Below are positions 27,631 through 38,975 of a stretch of DNA of 64,000 nt, piece after piece. The position numbers and the translations under genes are program-made. Under the pieces are notes generated by a model. The model saw nothing but the letters and a program-made list of their open reading frames with translations. It was not told the DNA's origin and did not search any database. The first letter of the stretch is position 1. Every line of letters starts with the position of its first letter. Source of the stretch: an uncultured Tolumonas sp. (GTDB taxonomy: Bacteria > Pseudomonadota > Gammaproteobacteria > Enterobacterales > Aeromonadaceae); contig NZ_OY782757.1 of NCBI RefSeq assembly GCF_963678185.1, positions 2,477,001 to 2,541,000 on the forward strand, written 5' to 3'.

Positions 27631-29025
27631 ATGAGTTATTCAGGTTTGGCAAAAACAATTCTGCAGCTGGTTGGCGGCGCAGAAAATGTGGATGCATTGG
27701 TGCATTGCGCGACTCGTTTACGTTTTACGCTGCACGACAATGGCAAAGCAAAAAAAGAAGAATTAAAAAACTTAGATGGAATTCTAAGTGCGGTAGAAAG
27801 TGGTGGCCAGTTTCAGGTGATCGTCGGCAGCCACGTGTCGCATGTTTACAAAGAGTTAATGAGTCTACTCAGTGGCGGCATGGTATCCAGTGCTGAACGC
27901 ACCGAGAGCAAACCGAAAGGCAATATTGGCAGTCGCATTTTTGAAGTGGTGTCGGGCAGCTTCTCGCCGTTGATTGGTGCCATGGCTGGTTCTGGCATGA
28001 TCAAAGCCCTGCTGGCGGTGTTAACCATGATGGGTTGGATGGATGCCACCAGCAGCACCTATCTGGTGTTGGCAGCAGCAGCGAACTCGGTGTTCTACTT
28101 CCTGCCAGTGCTGCTCGGTATCTCGGCAGCCATCAAAATGGGTGCCAATGGGTATATCGGTGGTGCAATTGGTGCGGCACTGCTAGAACCGAATTTTACC
28201 GGCCTGATTGGTTCACACACCGCGACCTTTTTCGGTATTCCGGTAGTAGCGATCAACTACGCCTCTACCGTATTCCCAGTGTTTATTGCGGTGGCTATTC
28301 TGGCGGTGTTGGAAAAATTCCTGAAGCGTGTCTGCCCGCATAACATCCAGATGTTTATGGTGCCGATGCTGTGTCTGCTGGTGATTGTACCAATGACCGT
28401 CCTGGCATTTGGCCCGTTCGGGGTTTATCTGGGTAATCTGATTGCCGACGGTATCAACTGGCTGAGTGCGCACAGCGGCATCCTGACCGGTGCAGTGATT
28501 GGCGGCTCGATGATGTTTCTGGTGGTGCTGGGTCTGCATTGGGGCATCGTGCCGATCATCATTGCTAACTTAGGTGCCGGTGGCGATCCGATATCTGGAA
28601 TGTGGGCGCCCGCGACCTTCGCTCAGATGGGGGTGGCATTGGCCATCTTCCTGCGCAGTAAAGACGTTAATGTGAAAGCACTGGCGGGCCCGGCAACAGT
28701 AACTGGCTTACTGGCTGGCGTCACCGAACCAATCATCTACGGCCTGATCATGCGTTTCCGCCGCACCATTCCGATTGTGGTGCTCGCGGGCGCAGTCGGT
28801 GGTGCATTAAACGGTGCTTTCCAAGCGAAACAGACCGCATTTGCCTTCCATAGCTTGCTGTCCATCCCAGTTTTCACACCAGTCCTGCAATATGCTATTG
28901 GAATTGGAACCGGTTTCGGTCTGGCGTTATTACTGACCCTGATGTTCGGTTTTGAGAATAAAACCGTCAACGCAGCGAGCCAAAGAAAACCAATGGCCAC
29001 GACGACTGCTGTTACAACTAGCTGA
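27631..29025 (+). CDS. PTS beta-glucoside-type EIIBC component (AscF/BglF-like, no EIIA domain)
   Basis: The protein imports a beta-glucoside and phosphorylates it at C6. Of 464 residues, the N-terminal EIIB domain carries the phospho-Cys26 in HCATRLRF. A linker leads to a Glc-superfamily EIIC with about ten membrane segments (SGSFSPLIGAMAGSGMIKA, GLHWGIVPII, GVTEPIIYGL). No EIIA domain follows; BglF has one, AscF does not, so EIIA-Glc or another EIIA is needed. The GH1 gene follows 60 bases downstream. Operators and a CRP-like site upstream indicate LacI-family repression and catabolite control. Confidence 0.92.
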   Translation: MSYSGLAKTILQLVGGAENVDALVHCATRLRFTLHDNGKAKKEELKNLDGILSAVESGGQFQVIVGSHVSHVYKELMSLLSGGMVSSAERTESKPKGNIGSRIFEVVSGSFSPLIGAMAGSGMIKALLAVLTMMGWMDATSSTYLVLAAAANSVFYFLPVLLGISAAIKMGANGYIGGAIGAALLEPNFTGLIGSHTATFFGIPVVAINYASTVFPVFIAVAILAVLEKFLKRVCPHNIQMFMVPMLCLLVIVPMTVLAFGPFGVYLGNLIADGINWLSAHSGILTGAVIGGSMMFLVVLGLHWGIVPIIIANLGAGGDPISGMWAPATFAQMGVALAIFLRSKDVNVKALAGPATVTGLLAGVTEPIIYGLIMRFRRTIPIVVLAGAVGGALNGAFQAKQTAFAFHSLLSIPVFTPVLQYAIGIGTGFGLALLLTLMFGFENKTVNAASQRKPMATTTAVTTS

Positions 29026-29085
29026 TTTTATAAGGCTTCACCAGTCAGGGTGAAGCTTGATCTCTTTCAGGTACGGAGAAATTAA

Positions 29086-30495
<1,410 letters not shown>

Positions 30496-30517
30496 CCGAT
30501 TGTTGGTTTTAGAACGT

Positions 30518-30546
30518 AAGGCTCCTATTCAAGGGGCCTTTTTTAT
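30518..30546 (+). terminator. Terminator after EIIBC-GH1
   Basis: An 8-bp stem (AAGGCTCC / GGGGCCTT, one G-U pair) with a 7-base loop is followed by a run of T. Confidence 0.85.
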
Positions 30547-30637
30547 ACCAAACGAGTACCGTTTCCTTCATTTGTGTACGTAGATCACAAAAAATCCTGC
30601 CCGTTTCATTCCTCTTACGTTTTGCGAAATAACTCAC

Positions 30638-30651
30638 AGAAACCGGTTTCA
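30638..30651. promoter_or_regulatory. LacI-type operator (CCGG type)
   Basis: AGAAACCGGTTTCA differs from the perfect palindrome TGAAACCGGTTTCA, the AscG-type operator of E. coli, only in its first base. Its centre is 27 bases from the centre of the next operator. Confidence 0.75.
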
Positions 30652-30664
30652 GTCTATGGGAATA

Positions 30665-30678
30665 TGCAACCGGTTGCA
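30665..30678. promoter_or_regulatory. LacI-type operator (CCGG type)
   Basis: TGCAACCGGTTGCA is identical to the site at 27529-27542. It lies 71 bases before the EIIB start, so it probably overlaps the promoter of the cellobiose-type operon. Confidence 0.8.
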
Positions 30679-30749
30679 GCGCTGCTTGGGGGCACCTGCA
30701 CAACAACACACACATTAGAATATCTGGGGAAACCCTGGGGTTAGACACT

Positions 30750-31055
30750 ATGAAAAAGATTTTCTTATGCTGCGCCGCTGGTATGTCAACCAGTATGGTC
30801 GTCAACAAAATGAAGCAGTCTGCTGCTCAGAAAGGCATCGAAGCCGAAATCATTGCGGTCGCCATGGAAGAGTTCGATAGCACGTTACCAAAGTTCGACT
30901 GTTGTCTGCTCGGGCCGCAAATTAAATACAAATTTGAAGAGTTCAAAAAGAAAGCCGATGCGGCAGGCAAACCAATTGCTGTCATCAACAGCATGGATTA
31001 TGGCATGATGCGTGGCGATAAGATCCTCGCTGATGCATTGGCCATGATGCAATAA
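30750..31055 (+). CDS. PTS EIIB component, lactose/cellobiose family
   Basis: This 101-residue free-standing EIIB carries the phosphocysteine at Cys8 in FLCCAAGMSTSMV, followed by LLGPQIKYKFEE. It passes phosphate from the EIIA at 32419 to the sugar bound by the EIIC at 31078. It is the first gene of a three-gene PTS operon with two operators upstream. ChbB/CelA is the closest well-known relative; the exact sugar (cellobiose, chitobiose or another beta-diglycoside) cannot be read from sequence. Confidence 0.92.
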   Translation: MKKIFLCCAAGMSTSMVVNKMKQSAAQKGIEAEIIAVAMEEFDSTLPKFDCCLLGPQIKYKFEEFKKKADAAGKPIAVINSMDYGMMRGDKILADALAMMQ

Positions 31056-31077
31056 CAGACACGTCAGGGAGACTCTT

Positions 31078-32388
31078 ATGTCTAATGCATTTTTTGATTT
31101 TATCGAAAACAAAGTGAGCCCGATTGCGGCTCGTGCGGGTACGCAACGTCATATCATGGCGGTACGTGATGGTTTTATCGGCGCGATGCCATTCATGATT
31201 GTGGGTTCATTCCTGCTGGTGTTTGCTTTCCCGCCATTTTCACCAGACACCACCTTCTTCCTCGGTCAATGGTGGAATGCCATGTCCAAGGCCTACTTCA
31301 ACGAGATCATGACCCCGTTCAATATGTCGATGGGTATCATGGCTTGTTACATCAGTGCGGGGATCGCCTATAACCTGGCGCAAAGCTACAAATTGGACGC
31401 CTTCCCTTGCGCCATGTTGTCACTGATGACCTTCCTGCTGATTGCAGCACCGATGAAAGATGGCACTTTGTCAGCCAGTTTCTTGGGCGGCACTGGTATT
31501 TTCACCACCATCATCGTGGGTATCTACGTTACTGAGCTGATGCGTTTCCTGAAAGTGCGCAACATCGGTATCAAATTGCCAGAACAAGTACCGGAAAAAA
31601 TCCGTCAGTCATTCAATCTGCTGATCCCGGCATTGATTGTTATTCTGACCATTTACCCGCTGAATCTGTTCCTGCAACATCAATTTGGCATGTTGCTGCC
31701 TGAACTGATCATGGCGGTATTCAAACCATTGATTTCTGCAGCTGACTCACTGCCAGCGATCCTGTTCGCGGTGTTCCTGTGCCACACTCTGTGGTTTGCC
31801 GGTATCCATGGCGCGGCGATTGTCGGCGGTATTCTGGCGCCGTTCTATCTGGTGAACTTGGGCCTGAACCAAGACGCACTGGCGGCTGGCCAAGCACTGC
31901 CACACATCTTCGTTGAAGCGTTCTGGTCATTCTTCATCGTGTTGGGCGGTTCAGGTGCGACGTTGTCATTGGTGATTATGTACACCCGCAGTAAATCGGC
32001 GCACCTGCGTGCCATCGGTAAATTAGGCATCGTGCCGGCCATTTTCAACATCAACGAACCGGTTATTTTTGGTAGCCCAATCGTGATGAACCCAATCCTG
32101 TTCTTCCCATTCGTGGTGGCACCAATGGTGAACGCCACTATCGCATGGTTTGCAGCAAGCACTGGTCTGATTGGCAAAGTGATTTCACTGGTGCCTTGGA
32201 CTGCACCTGCGCCAATCGGCGCAGCATGGGGTGCCGGCTGGCAGATGGGTAACGGCCTGATGGTAATTGCTCTGCTGGTAGTTGATTTCATGATTTACCT
32301 GCCGTTCTTCAAGATTTATGAAAAACAACTGCTGGAGCAGGAAGCAGCGAACGAAGCAGAAATGAATGCTCAGCCTGATGCTGCGTAA
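31078..32388 (+). CDS. PTS EIIC component, lactose/cellobiose family
   Basis: This 436-residue inner-membrane sugar channel has about ten hydrophobic segments. The N-terminal VSPIAARAGTQRHIMAVRDG and the conserved FNINEPVIFGSPIV motif identify the Lac/cellobiose EIIC family (ChbC/CelB). It starts 22 bases after the EIIB gene and is followed 30 bases later by EIIA. This gives the order B-C-A seen in cel/chb operons, but without the chbR-chbF-chbG genes. Confidence 0.93.
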   Translation: MSNAFFDFIENKVSPIAARAGTQRHIMAVRDGFIGAMPFMIVGSFLLVFAFPPFSPDTTFFLGQWWNAMSKAYFNEIMTPFNMSMGIMACYISAGIAYNLAQSYKLDAFPCAMLSLMTFLLIAAPMKDGTLSASFLGGTGIFTTIIVGIYVTELMRFLKVRNIGIKLPEQVPEKIRQSFNLLIPALIVILTIYPLNLFLQHQFGMLLPELIMAVFKPLISAADSLPAILFAVFLCHTLWFAGIHGAAIVGGILAPFYLVNLGLNQDALAAGQALPHIFVEAFWSFFIVLGGSGATLSLVIMYTRSKSAHLRAIGKLGIVPAIFNINEPVIFGSPIVMNPILFFPFVVAPMVNATIAWFAASTGLIGKVISLVPWTAPAPIGAAWGAGWQMGNGLMVIALLVVDFMIYLPFFKIYEKQLLEQEAANEAEMNAQPDAA

Positions 32389-32418
32389 CTCAGAATTAAT
32401 AAAGTTGGAGATGTAGAA

Positions 32419-32748
32419 ATGGATATGGAATCAACTGTGATGGAACTCATCATCAATGCTGGCGAAGCGCGTAGTTGTGCCATGCAGGCACTGCGTGCCG
32501 CCAAGCAAGGTGATTGGACGTTGGTGAATGAACAGTTAGCAGAAGCCAGTGCCGCGTCAAAGCGTGCTCATGATGTTCAGACCACCTTGATTGGTATGGA
32601 TGAAGGTTGCGGCAAAATTCCAGTAAACCTGATCATGGTGCATGCACAAGACCACATCATGACCTCGATGCTGGCGCGCGAAATGATTGAAGAGCTGATT
32701 GAATTACACCGTCAGCGTCAAAATATTCCAGCCGCTCAAGCCGCGTAA
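32419..32748 (+). CDS. PTS EIIA component, lactose/cellobiose family
   Basis: This 109-residue helical EIIA protein accepts phosphate from HPr on His75 (in IMVHAQDHIMTSML), matching His89 of E. coli ChbA. The surrounding AREMIEELIELH is also typical. It is the last gene of the EIIB-EIIC-EIIA set. A hairpin and a large intergenic repeat follow before the second GH1 gene. Confidence 0.92.
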   Translation: MDMESTVMELIINAGEARSCAMQALRAAKQGDWTLVNEQLAEASAASKRAHDVQTTLIGMDEGCGKIPVNLIMVHAQDHIMTSMLAREMIEELIELHRQRQNIPAAQAA

Positions 32749-32763
32749 TTATTAAGCACTCAG

Positions 32764-32804
32764 AGAGTATGCCCACTTCAGGGGTGAACACAGCGGCATA
32801 CTCT
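32764..32804 (+). terminator. Hairpin between EIIA and GH1 genes
   Basis: A perfect 10-bp stem (AGAGTATGCC / GGCATACTCT) has a 21-base loop and is followed by TTGAGTCTT rather than a clean T run. It could be a partial terminator or a 3'-end stabiliser that lowers expression of the GH1 gene downstream. Confidence 0.45.
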
Positions 32805-32820
32805 TTGAGTCTTAATACTC

Positions 32821-34385
<1,565 letters not shown>

Positions 34386-34451
34386 TCGAGTCAGGTAGTG
34401 GAAATGGTAAGCGCCTGAATATCTTACCTTGTGCGTCCTAACACCTGTTTT

Positions 34452-34488
34452 GCCGGATTGAGCCGCCCCGTGTTCAATCCGGCTTTTT
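34452..34488 (+). terminator. Terminator after the second GH1 gene
   Basis: A perfect 10-bp stem (GCCGGATTGA / TCAATCCGGC) is followed by TTTTT, just before the convergent MalM-like gene. Confidence 0.88.
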
Positions 34489-34496
34489 ATTGACGT

Positions 34497-35432
34497 CTAT
34501 TTTTGCTGTTTTACGGCGTCGATGAATGTCTGCTCAACATCAGTGATACCCAGTCTTTTCCCTTCAGATACAAGCTGCATGGCTTGCTCTAAATGACCAT
34601 CAACAACGGCTTGTTGAATCGCCAATCGATAATATCGGTGCGTTTGCTCGCTGGTTTTTATCTGTTCTTCATGAGGCGTCGACATTTGTACTTCTGTTTT
34701 TGGATTTGCGGACGGTTCATTTATTGCAGATTGATTGCTAACTGCGCCGATAAGTGGCGTCTGCGTATTTAATAGGTTTTTTAATTGATTTGGTTGTGTA
34801 TCAATTTGCATATCAATTAAACCCCAAGGTGAAAATGGAATTTCCAATTCAGAATAAGATAACCCCTTCACATCCATTGCTTTTTCTTTAAGTTGTTCTG
34901 GGTGGGGAATAGCAATCGTTTTATCTAATTGGCGCATATCCGCATAAATGATGAGATAGTTTTCCTCTGGAAGTAGAGTAATTTGGGTCTTTAAACTGGG
35001 GTCGGACAGTAATTTTGCATCAGTAACTGCAAAGTCTGAAAAAGGGATTGTTCTAGTGGGTTGGAAATGAGCATCTAATAATTGTAACTGTGCTGGAAAT
35101 ACGGTTTTGCCGATTAACGATTGCACCGTTAACGCGCTGCTCCGCTGATGATCCAGAATTTTGGCTGCGTAGAAATAACTTTTTTCCCCTGCAAACATCA
35201 TCGCAGGGGAGTGGCTGTTGATAATAACCTTTCCCCGATTCAACGGAATATAGGTGATATCTTTGAAAGCCTGGCAGCATAGTGTTGCTTGCGTTAATGA
35301 GCGTGTCGCCTGTGGTCTCGAATCATTCATTAGCAAATCATCCTCTGCTGGTGATCCTGACATAGCACAGCCATGTAAGACAGTGGAGAGAGATAGTACC
35401 GCTAGGCTCTGGATCCATACTGAATTCATCAT
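34497..35432 (-). CDS. MalM-like outer-envelope lipoprotein
   Basis: The 311-residue protein has a lipoprotein signal (lipobox VLHGC at about residues 18-22). The following domain resembles the maltose-operon periplasmic protein MalM (CCQAFKDITYIPL, FAGEKSYFYAAKIL, QLQLLDAHFQPTRTIPFSDF). The C-terminal third is polar and linker-like, ending in a helical segment. MalM function is unknown, but it is co-expressed with LamB. Here the gene is divergent from a LamB-type porin, each side having its own operator, so pairing is kept without any maltose transporter. Composition is more AT-rich than the PTS genes before it. Confidence 0.75.
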   Translation of the reverse strand: MMNSVWIQSLAVLSLSTVLHGCAMSGSPAEDDLLMNDSRPQATRSLTQATLCCQAFKDITYIPLNRGKVIINSHSPAMMFAGEKSYFYAAKILDHQRSSALTVQSLIGKTVFPAQLQLLDAHFQPTRTIPFSDFAVTDAKLLSDPSLKTQITLLPEENYLIIYADMRQLDKTIAIPHPEQLKEKAMDVKGLSYSELEIPFSPWGLIDMQIDTQPNQLKNLLNTQTPLIGAVSNQSAINEPSANPKTEVQMSTPHEEQIKTSEQTHRYYRLAIQQAVVDGHLEQAMQLVSEGKRLGITDVEQTFIDAVKQQK

Positions 35433-35526
35433 TACTCCTGAATTGAATGTTTATTGCCGTACATGTCGTGCATCAATGCAATATAGGAAACCTACTTTTA
35501 TTCGTTGGTTCTGTATTTATCACATT

Positions 35527-35540
35527 TGAAACCGATTGCG
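35527..35540. promoter_or_regulatory. LacI-type operator (CGAT type), MalM side
   Basis: TGAAACCGATTGCG lies 95 bases upstream of the MalM-like gene. It recurs exactly at 38677-38690. The gap 35433-35789 holds this site, the next operator and no credible gene; a 78-codon ORF there lacks any support. Confidence 0.7.
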
Positions 35541-35724
35541 TTTTTTGGTGTGTTTTCGTCATGCTTACCTAATTTAGGTGGCATTTATGGTAAAGCAATC
35601 ACTAATGAACAACAAATTATCTATTTTGTTGCAGTTGGTAGTGTGATTTTAGTCGTGTTTTTGGTGTTAAATTTTAATGTTAAAAATATTATTGGTGATC
35701 AATATCATTCTTTTTGCATGATAA

Positions 35725-35738
35725 TGCAATCGGTTTCA
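35725..35738. promoter_or_regulatory. LacI-type operator (ATCG type), porin side
   Basis: TGCAATCGGTTTCA is the inverted form of TGAAACCGATTGCA. It lies 52 bases before the porin start, followed by a TGTGA half-site at 35744-35748. Its centre is 198 bases from the MalM-side operator, so looping between the two is possible. Confidence 0.72.
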
Positions 35739-35789
35739 TGATTTGTGATATTAATATACATGAATTAACACCTCAGCAAGGATGAAGTC

Positions 35790-37100
35790 ATGAAAGTACT
35801 TAATAAAACATTTTTAGCAGCAGCAATCATTAGTTCAATGGGAGGAATATCTAATTCATATGCATTAGATTTTCATGGTTATGGTCGTGGCGGTTTTTCC
35901 GGTTCAACTAATGGCGACCAACAAGTATGGGCTACAGGAAAATTAGGTCGACTAGGGAATGAGGCTGATGGCGATTTAATTCTTCTGCTGTCACAAGATA
36001 TATATAAAGACGATCAAGGTAAGTCATTCAGTGCTGTTACTAAGTTTGAAAATGTTTCAGCGATGAAGAAAGAAAGTGAAATGGTTGATATCGGTAGTAA
36101 TAACTTTGGCATGACAGATTTTTATATTACTGCTAAAGGAATGTTGCCATTTGATCCAGGTGCTACAATCTGGGCAGGCAAACGGGGTTTCAATTTAAGA
36201 GAAATCCAAATGTTAGATTATAAAATATTAAGAACAACAGGTAATGGGGCTGGTATAGAAAATGTTACTGCAGGTAAAGGGATGTTTTCTGCAGGAATCA
36301 TAAGACAAGATGCTGATATTACTGATGCTGATTCAACAGATACAACTACAATTAGCTCTACAAATGATTTTAATGTCAATATGTTTGATATCAGATATGC
36401 TCAACTGCCTATTACAAATAATTCAAAACTAGAATTAGTTGCTAACTATTTCCTTGCCAACAAGACCGATAGTCAAAGTGCATTAGAGGACAGTAATGAT
36501 ATCTATACTGCTGATAATTCAGCTCGTTTGACTGCCATTATCGATACGAAGTTAGATAAAGGTACTAACCAGTTTTCTATTCAGGCTGCGAATAAAAACT
36601 TAGCAGGTAACTATGCTAATGTAAGAGGTCGTCCATCTTTATATCTTACCAATACAGATAACCATGATGCATTTGGATGGCGCGTGACAAATGCGGGCGA
36701 ATTCGATTTGTCTAATAATGTGATTTTTGAACATGCAATTGTTTATGCACATGCAAAAGATACGGCTGCAGCTGGAGATAAATATTATGATTCATCCAAT
36801 TCATTTAATGTCGTAGCAAGACCGGCTTATGTATGGAACACGAATAACAAAACAGCATTTGAAATGGGTTGGTTTAAACAAACCAATAAATTAGATGATG
36901 TTTCATATGATGAGTCAGGGAAGAAATTGACTTTGGCCCATATTATTTCACCGGGCAGAAGTATGATGAATGTTCGTCCTGAAATTAGATTCTATAGCAG
37001 TTATATCAAAGTAGATAAAAATGAAATCGACAGTTTTTCATTTAGTGACTCTAAAGATCATCAGCTAAGTTTTGGTATTCAAGCAGAGGCTTGGTGGTAA
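35790..37100 (+). CDS. LamB-type carbohydrate porin
   Basis: The 436-residue outer-membrane protein has a signal peptide (residues 1-25, ending SYA) and the LamB-family mature start LDFHGYGRGGFSG. Alternating aromatic and polar beta strands run throughout, with GKRGFNLREIQMLDY near residues 130-145, and the final strand ends in an aromatic residue (AEAWW). LamB, ScrY and BglH porins form sugar-specific trimers. AAGGATG precedes the ATG. Strongly AT-rich compared with the flanking PTS genes, it is followed by a terminator. Sulfated or beta-linked oligosaccharide is the likely cargo from context. Confidence 0.88.
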   Translation: MKVLNKTFLAAAIISSMGGISNSYALDFHGYGRGGFSGSTNGDQQVWATGKLGRLGNEADGDLILLLSQDIYKDDQGKSFSAVTKFENVSAMKKESEMVDIGSNNFGMTDFYITAKGMLPFDPGATIWAGKRGFNLREIQMLDYKILRTTGNGAGIENVTAGKGMFSAGIIRQDADITDADSTDTTTISSTNDFNVNMFDIRYAQLPITNNSKLELVANYFLANKTDSQSALEDSNDIYTADNSARLTAIIDTKLDKGTNQFSIQAANKNLAGNYANVRGRPSLYLTNTDNHDAFGWRVTNAGEFDLSNNVIFEHAIVYAHAKDTAAAGDKYYDSSNSFNVVARPAYVWNTNNKTAFEMGWFKQTNKLDDVSYDESGKKLTLAHIISPGRSMMNVRPEIRFYSSYIKVDKNEIDSFSFSDSKDHQLSFGIQAEAWW

Positions 37101-37119
37101 AATGTAATAGATAATGAGA

Positions 37120-37146
37120 GAGGCCACACTTGTGGCCTCTTTTTTA
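37120..37146 (+). terminator. Terminator of the porin gene
   Basis: A perfect 10-bp stem (AGAGGCCACA / TGTGGCCTCT) with a 2-base spacer is followed by a T run. Confidence 0.9.
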
Positions 37147-37481
37147 TTTTAAGTTGTATGTGGTTAAAATTAACGTGTAATTTATATAATTAAATTATAT
37201 GGCTGGTGTATTTTCTGTCACTCCCCATTTCTCTCTCAATGTACCAGTCTCTGTCATTATCAAAAACAGTTTTCCTTGCGTATAAATAGTTTTTAATCTG
37301 CGTGATTAGGGTGTTATTGATAGTGCATTTTGGTAATTATAAATATTTTTATTTTTAGGTTGACTTTGAATGGTTTCTTAAAAATCATATAAATGATTAT
37401 ATCTCGAATTTGGGATGACTTTATGTCGATATTGAGCAGGTGAATGTGTTATAAGAAGGGGCTGCCGTTAACGGGTGTTAA
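37147..37481. other. AT-rich intergenic stretch without a gene
   Basis: These bases between the porin terminator and the EIIC terminator contain no ORF of note, no operator-like palindrome and no RNA-like structure that I can see. They are markedly AT-rich. Confidence 0.5.
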
Positions 37482-37520
37482 AAAAATAGTCACCAGTTGT
37501 AATAACCAGTGACTATTTTT
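37482..37520. terminator. Bidirectional-looking terminator of the orphan EIIC gene
   Basis: A 12-bp arm AAAAATAGTCAC pairs with GTGACTATTTTT. The arms themselves give the A and T runs, so it can work on the minus strand just after the EIIC stop. Confidence 0.8.
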
Positions 37521-37523
37521 GAA

Positions 37524-38627
37524 TTATTGAAAAACTTTCTTTTTTAAGATGATGCACATTAAGAATGCAGCAAAAAAACTAATGGATATGCCGATTAAAT
37601 ACATGCTTATTGGTGTGAATAGTTGCAAAGAAAGAACACTATGAAACCCAACATCCATCAAACGTATGTTGTGAAATCCATTAAATGCACCACCAATAGA
37701 GCCAGATAGCATGGCAATTGGGATTGTTTTCTTGAATTTAACCAATATCCCATAAGTTATTGGTTCTGTAATCCCTGCAAAAAGCCCTGAAAATAAAGAT
37801 AAAAATGAGATAGTACGATAGTTTTTATTTATAACAAGACAGGCTAATGCAACCCCCATTAGAGCAAAAGTAGAACAGGCCCATAAAGGTGCGATATTGT
37901 CACCATCATTACTGATGTTGGCTAAGATAAGTGGCAGCAATCCCCAATGTAGACCGAAAAAGACTATAAAGATCATGAATGCACCAATAATAGCACCTGA
38001 TATTGTCGGGTATATGTTTGATGCAATTTGAATGATATGCGCTATTTTGGATCCAAATGTAATGCCCAAGTCACCAAATGATATAATGATTACTGGAGCA
38101 ATTATTGCTAATGAGACGACACTAACTAAAGCGTCATCTGTGTTTTTATTTATCTTAGTGAGAAAGTTGTTTATTAAAAATAACAAGGCTAAAGCTGTAA
38201 ATATAGGAAATACTGATCCACCAAAATCAGCGGGGATAACGGGGATCGAAAAAAAAGTTTGCTCTGGTTGGTTTAATAATGCTGTGAAATTAGGCTCAAG
38301 AAGAATTGCGCCTAAGGTCGCACCTAAATAAGAATTTAATTTTAAGTGTTTTGCAATGCTGAACCCTAGCATTACTGGCATAAAATAAAAAATACTATTT
38401 GATATTGCAGCCAATATTTGATAGCTGCTTACATTTTCTTCTGGGATAAGAATTTTACTAGCAATTAAAATGGCTAATATCCCTTTCATAAGCCCTGATG
38501 CTGCTAAGATGCTTATTATTGGTTTAAACGAACTATTAATAGTATGGAAAATAAAATCTATAGCTCCAGCTGATTTTTTAGGATCTATGATTTCGATGTT
38601 TTTTTGAAGTTCAACGCTGTTATTCAT
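37524..38627 (-). CDS. Orphan PTS EIIC protein, glucose/beta-glucoside superfamily, without EIIB
   Basis: The 367-residue membrane protein has about ten hydrophobic segments and matches the EIIC half of the protein at 27631 (FKPIISILAASGLMKGILA, FFGLHWGLLPLILANI, AGITEPITYGILVKF). Only about 25 residues precede the EIIC domain, so the EIIB domain with its phosphocysteine is absent. GGATG precedes the ATG and the reading frame is intact, so this is not simple decay. It would need a partner EIIB, perhaps from the EIIBC protein, or could act as a facilitator or sensor. Very AT-rich and divergent from a LacI gene. Confidence 0.85.
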   Translation of the reverse strand: MNNSVELQKNIEIIDPKKSAGAIDFIFHTINSSFKPIISILAASGLMKGILAILIASKILIPEENVSSYQILAAISNSIFYFMPVMLGFSIAKHLKLNSYLGATLGAILLEPNFTALLNQPEQTFFSIPVIPADFGGSVFPIFTALALLFLINNFLTKINKNTDDALVSVVSLAIIAPVIIISFGDLGITFGSKIAHIIQIASNIYPTISGAIIGAFMIFIVFFGLHWGLLPLILANISNDGDNIAPLWACSTFALMGVALACLVINKNYRTISFLSLFSGLFAGITEPITYGILVKFKKTIPIAMLSGSIGGAFNGFHNIRLMDVGFHSVLSLQLFTPISMYLIGISISFFAAFLMCIILKKKVFQ

Positions 38628-38676
38628 TAGTTAAAGCATCCTTTTTCACACATGTAAGCGATAGATAATATTAGCA

Positions 38677-38690
38677 TGAAACCGATTGCG
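38677..38690. promoter_or_regulatory. LacI-type operator (CGAT type), EIIC side
   Basis: TGAAACCGATTGCG is identical to 35527-35540. It lies 50 bases upstream of the orphan EIIC start. Confidence 0.72.
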
Positions 38691-38794
38691 CAAATCTGTC
38701 TATTTTTACTACTGAGAATTGGATCACATTACGACGATATACTTCATTTGTAGGCATATGTTGTTGAATTATAAGGTTTTATTTATTTAATTAA

Positions 38795-38808
38795 TGCAAC
38801 CGATTGCA
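38795..38808. promoter_or_regulatory. LacI-type operator (CGAT type), regulator side
   Basis: TGCAACCGATTGCA, upstream of the LacI-1 gene, is centred 118 bases from the EIIC-side operator. It suggests autoregulation. A TATATT -10-like element follows at 38817-38822. Confidence 0.72.
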
Positions 38809-38870
38809 TAATCGTGTATATTATTGCCTGCATGAGAACTGTGTTCGTTCTATGTTATCGTCATTTCTTT

Positions 38871-38898
38871 CCCCCTCTGTCTACCAGAGGGGCTTTTT
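38871..38898 (+). terminator. Intrinsic terminator inside the LacI-1 leader
   Basis: An 8-bp GC-rich stem (CCCCTCTG / CAGAGGGG) with loop TCTAC is followed by CTTTTT. It points along the plus strand, 78 bases before the LacI-1 start codon and downstream of the operator. A transcript starting near the operator would end here as a short RNA of about 70 bases unless there is readthrough or a second promoter. Confidence 0.7.
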
Positions 38899-38975
38899 CC
38901 CTTCCCGCTTAGATTTTTATCGTGATTTTGCATAGAATGAGTATTCTTGTTGTCTGATTTTTAAAAGGATTACTC

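Noticed and set aside
30577-30594. CRP-like TGTGT...TCACA before the cellobiose-type operon
   Set aside because: The half-sites are separated by seven rather than six bases, so it does not fit the CRP spacing.
35505-35741. 78-codon plus-strand ORF with a hydrophobic stretch
   Set aside because: It lies across two operators and the porin promoter, has no ribosome-binding site, and its hydrophobicity follows from AT-rich codons.
37524-38627. Pseudogene status for the orphan EIIC
   Set aside because: The frame is intact, with a start codon, a ribosome-site-like GGATG, an operator and a terminator; absence of EIIB looks like architecture rather than decay.
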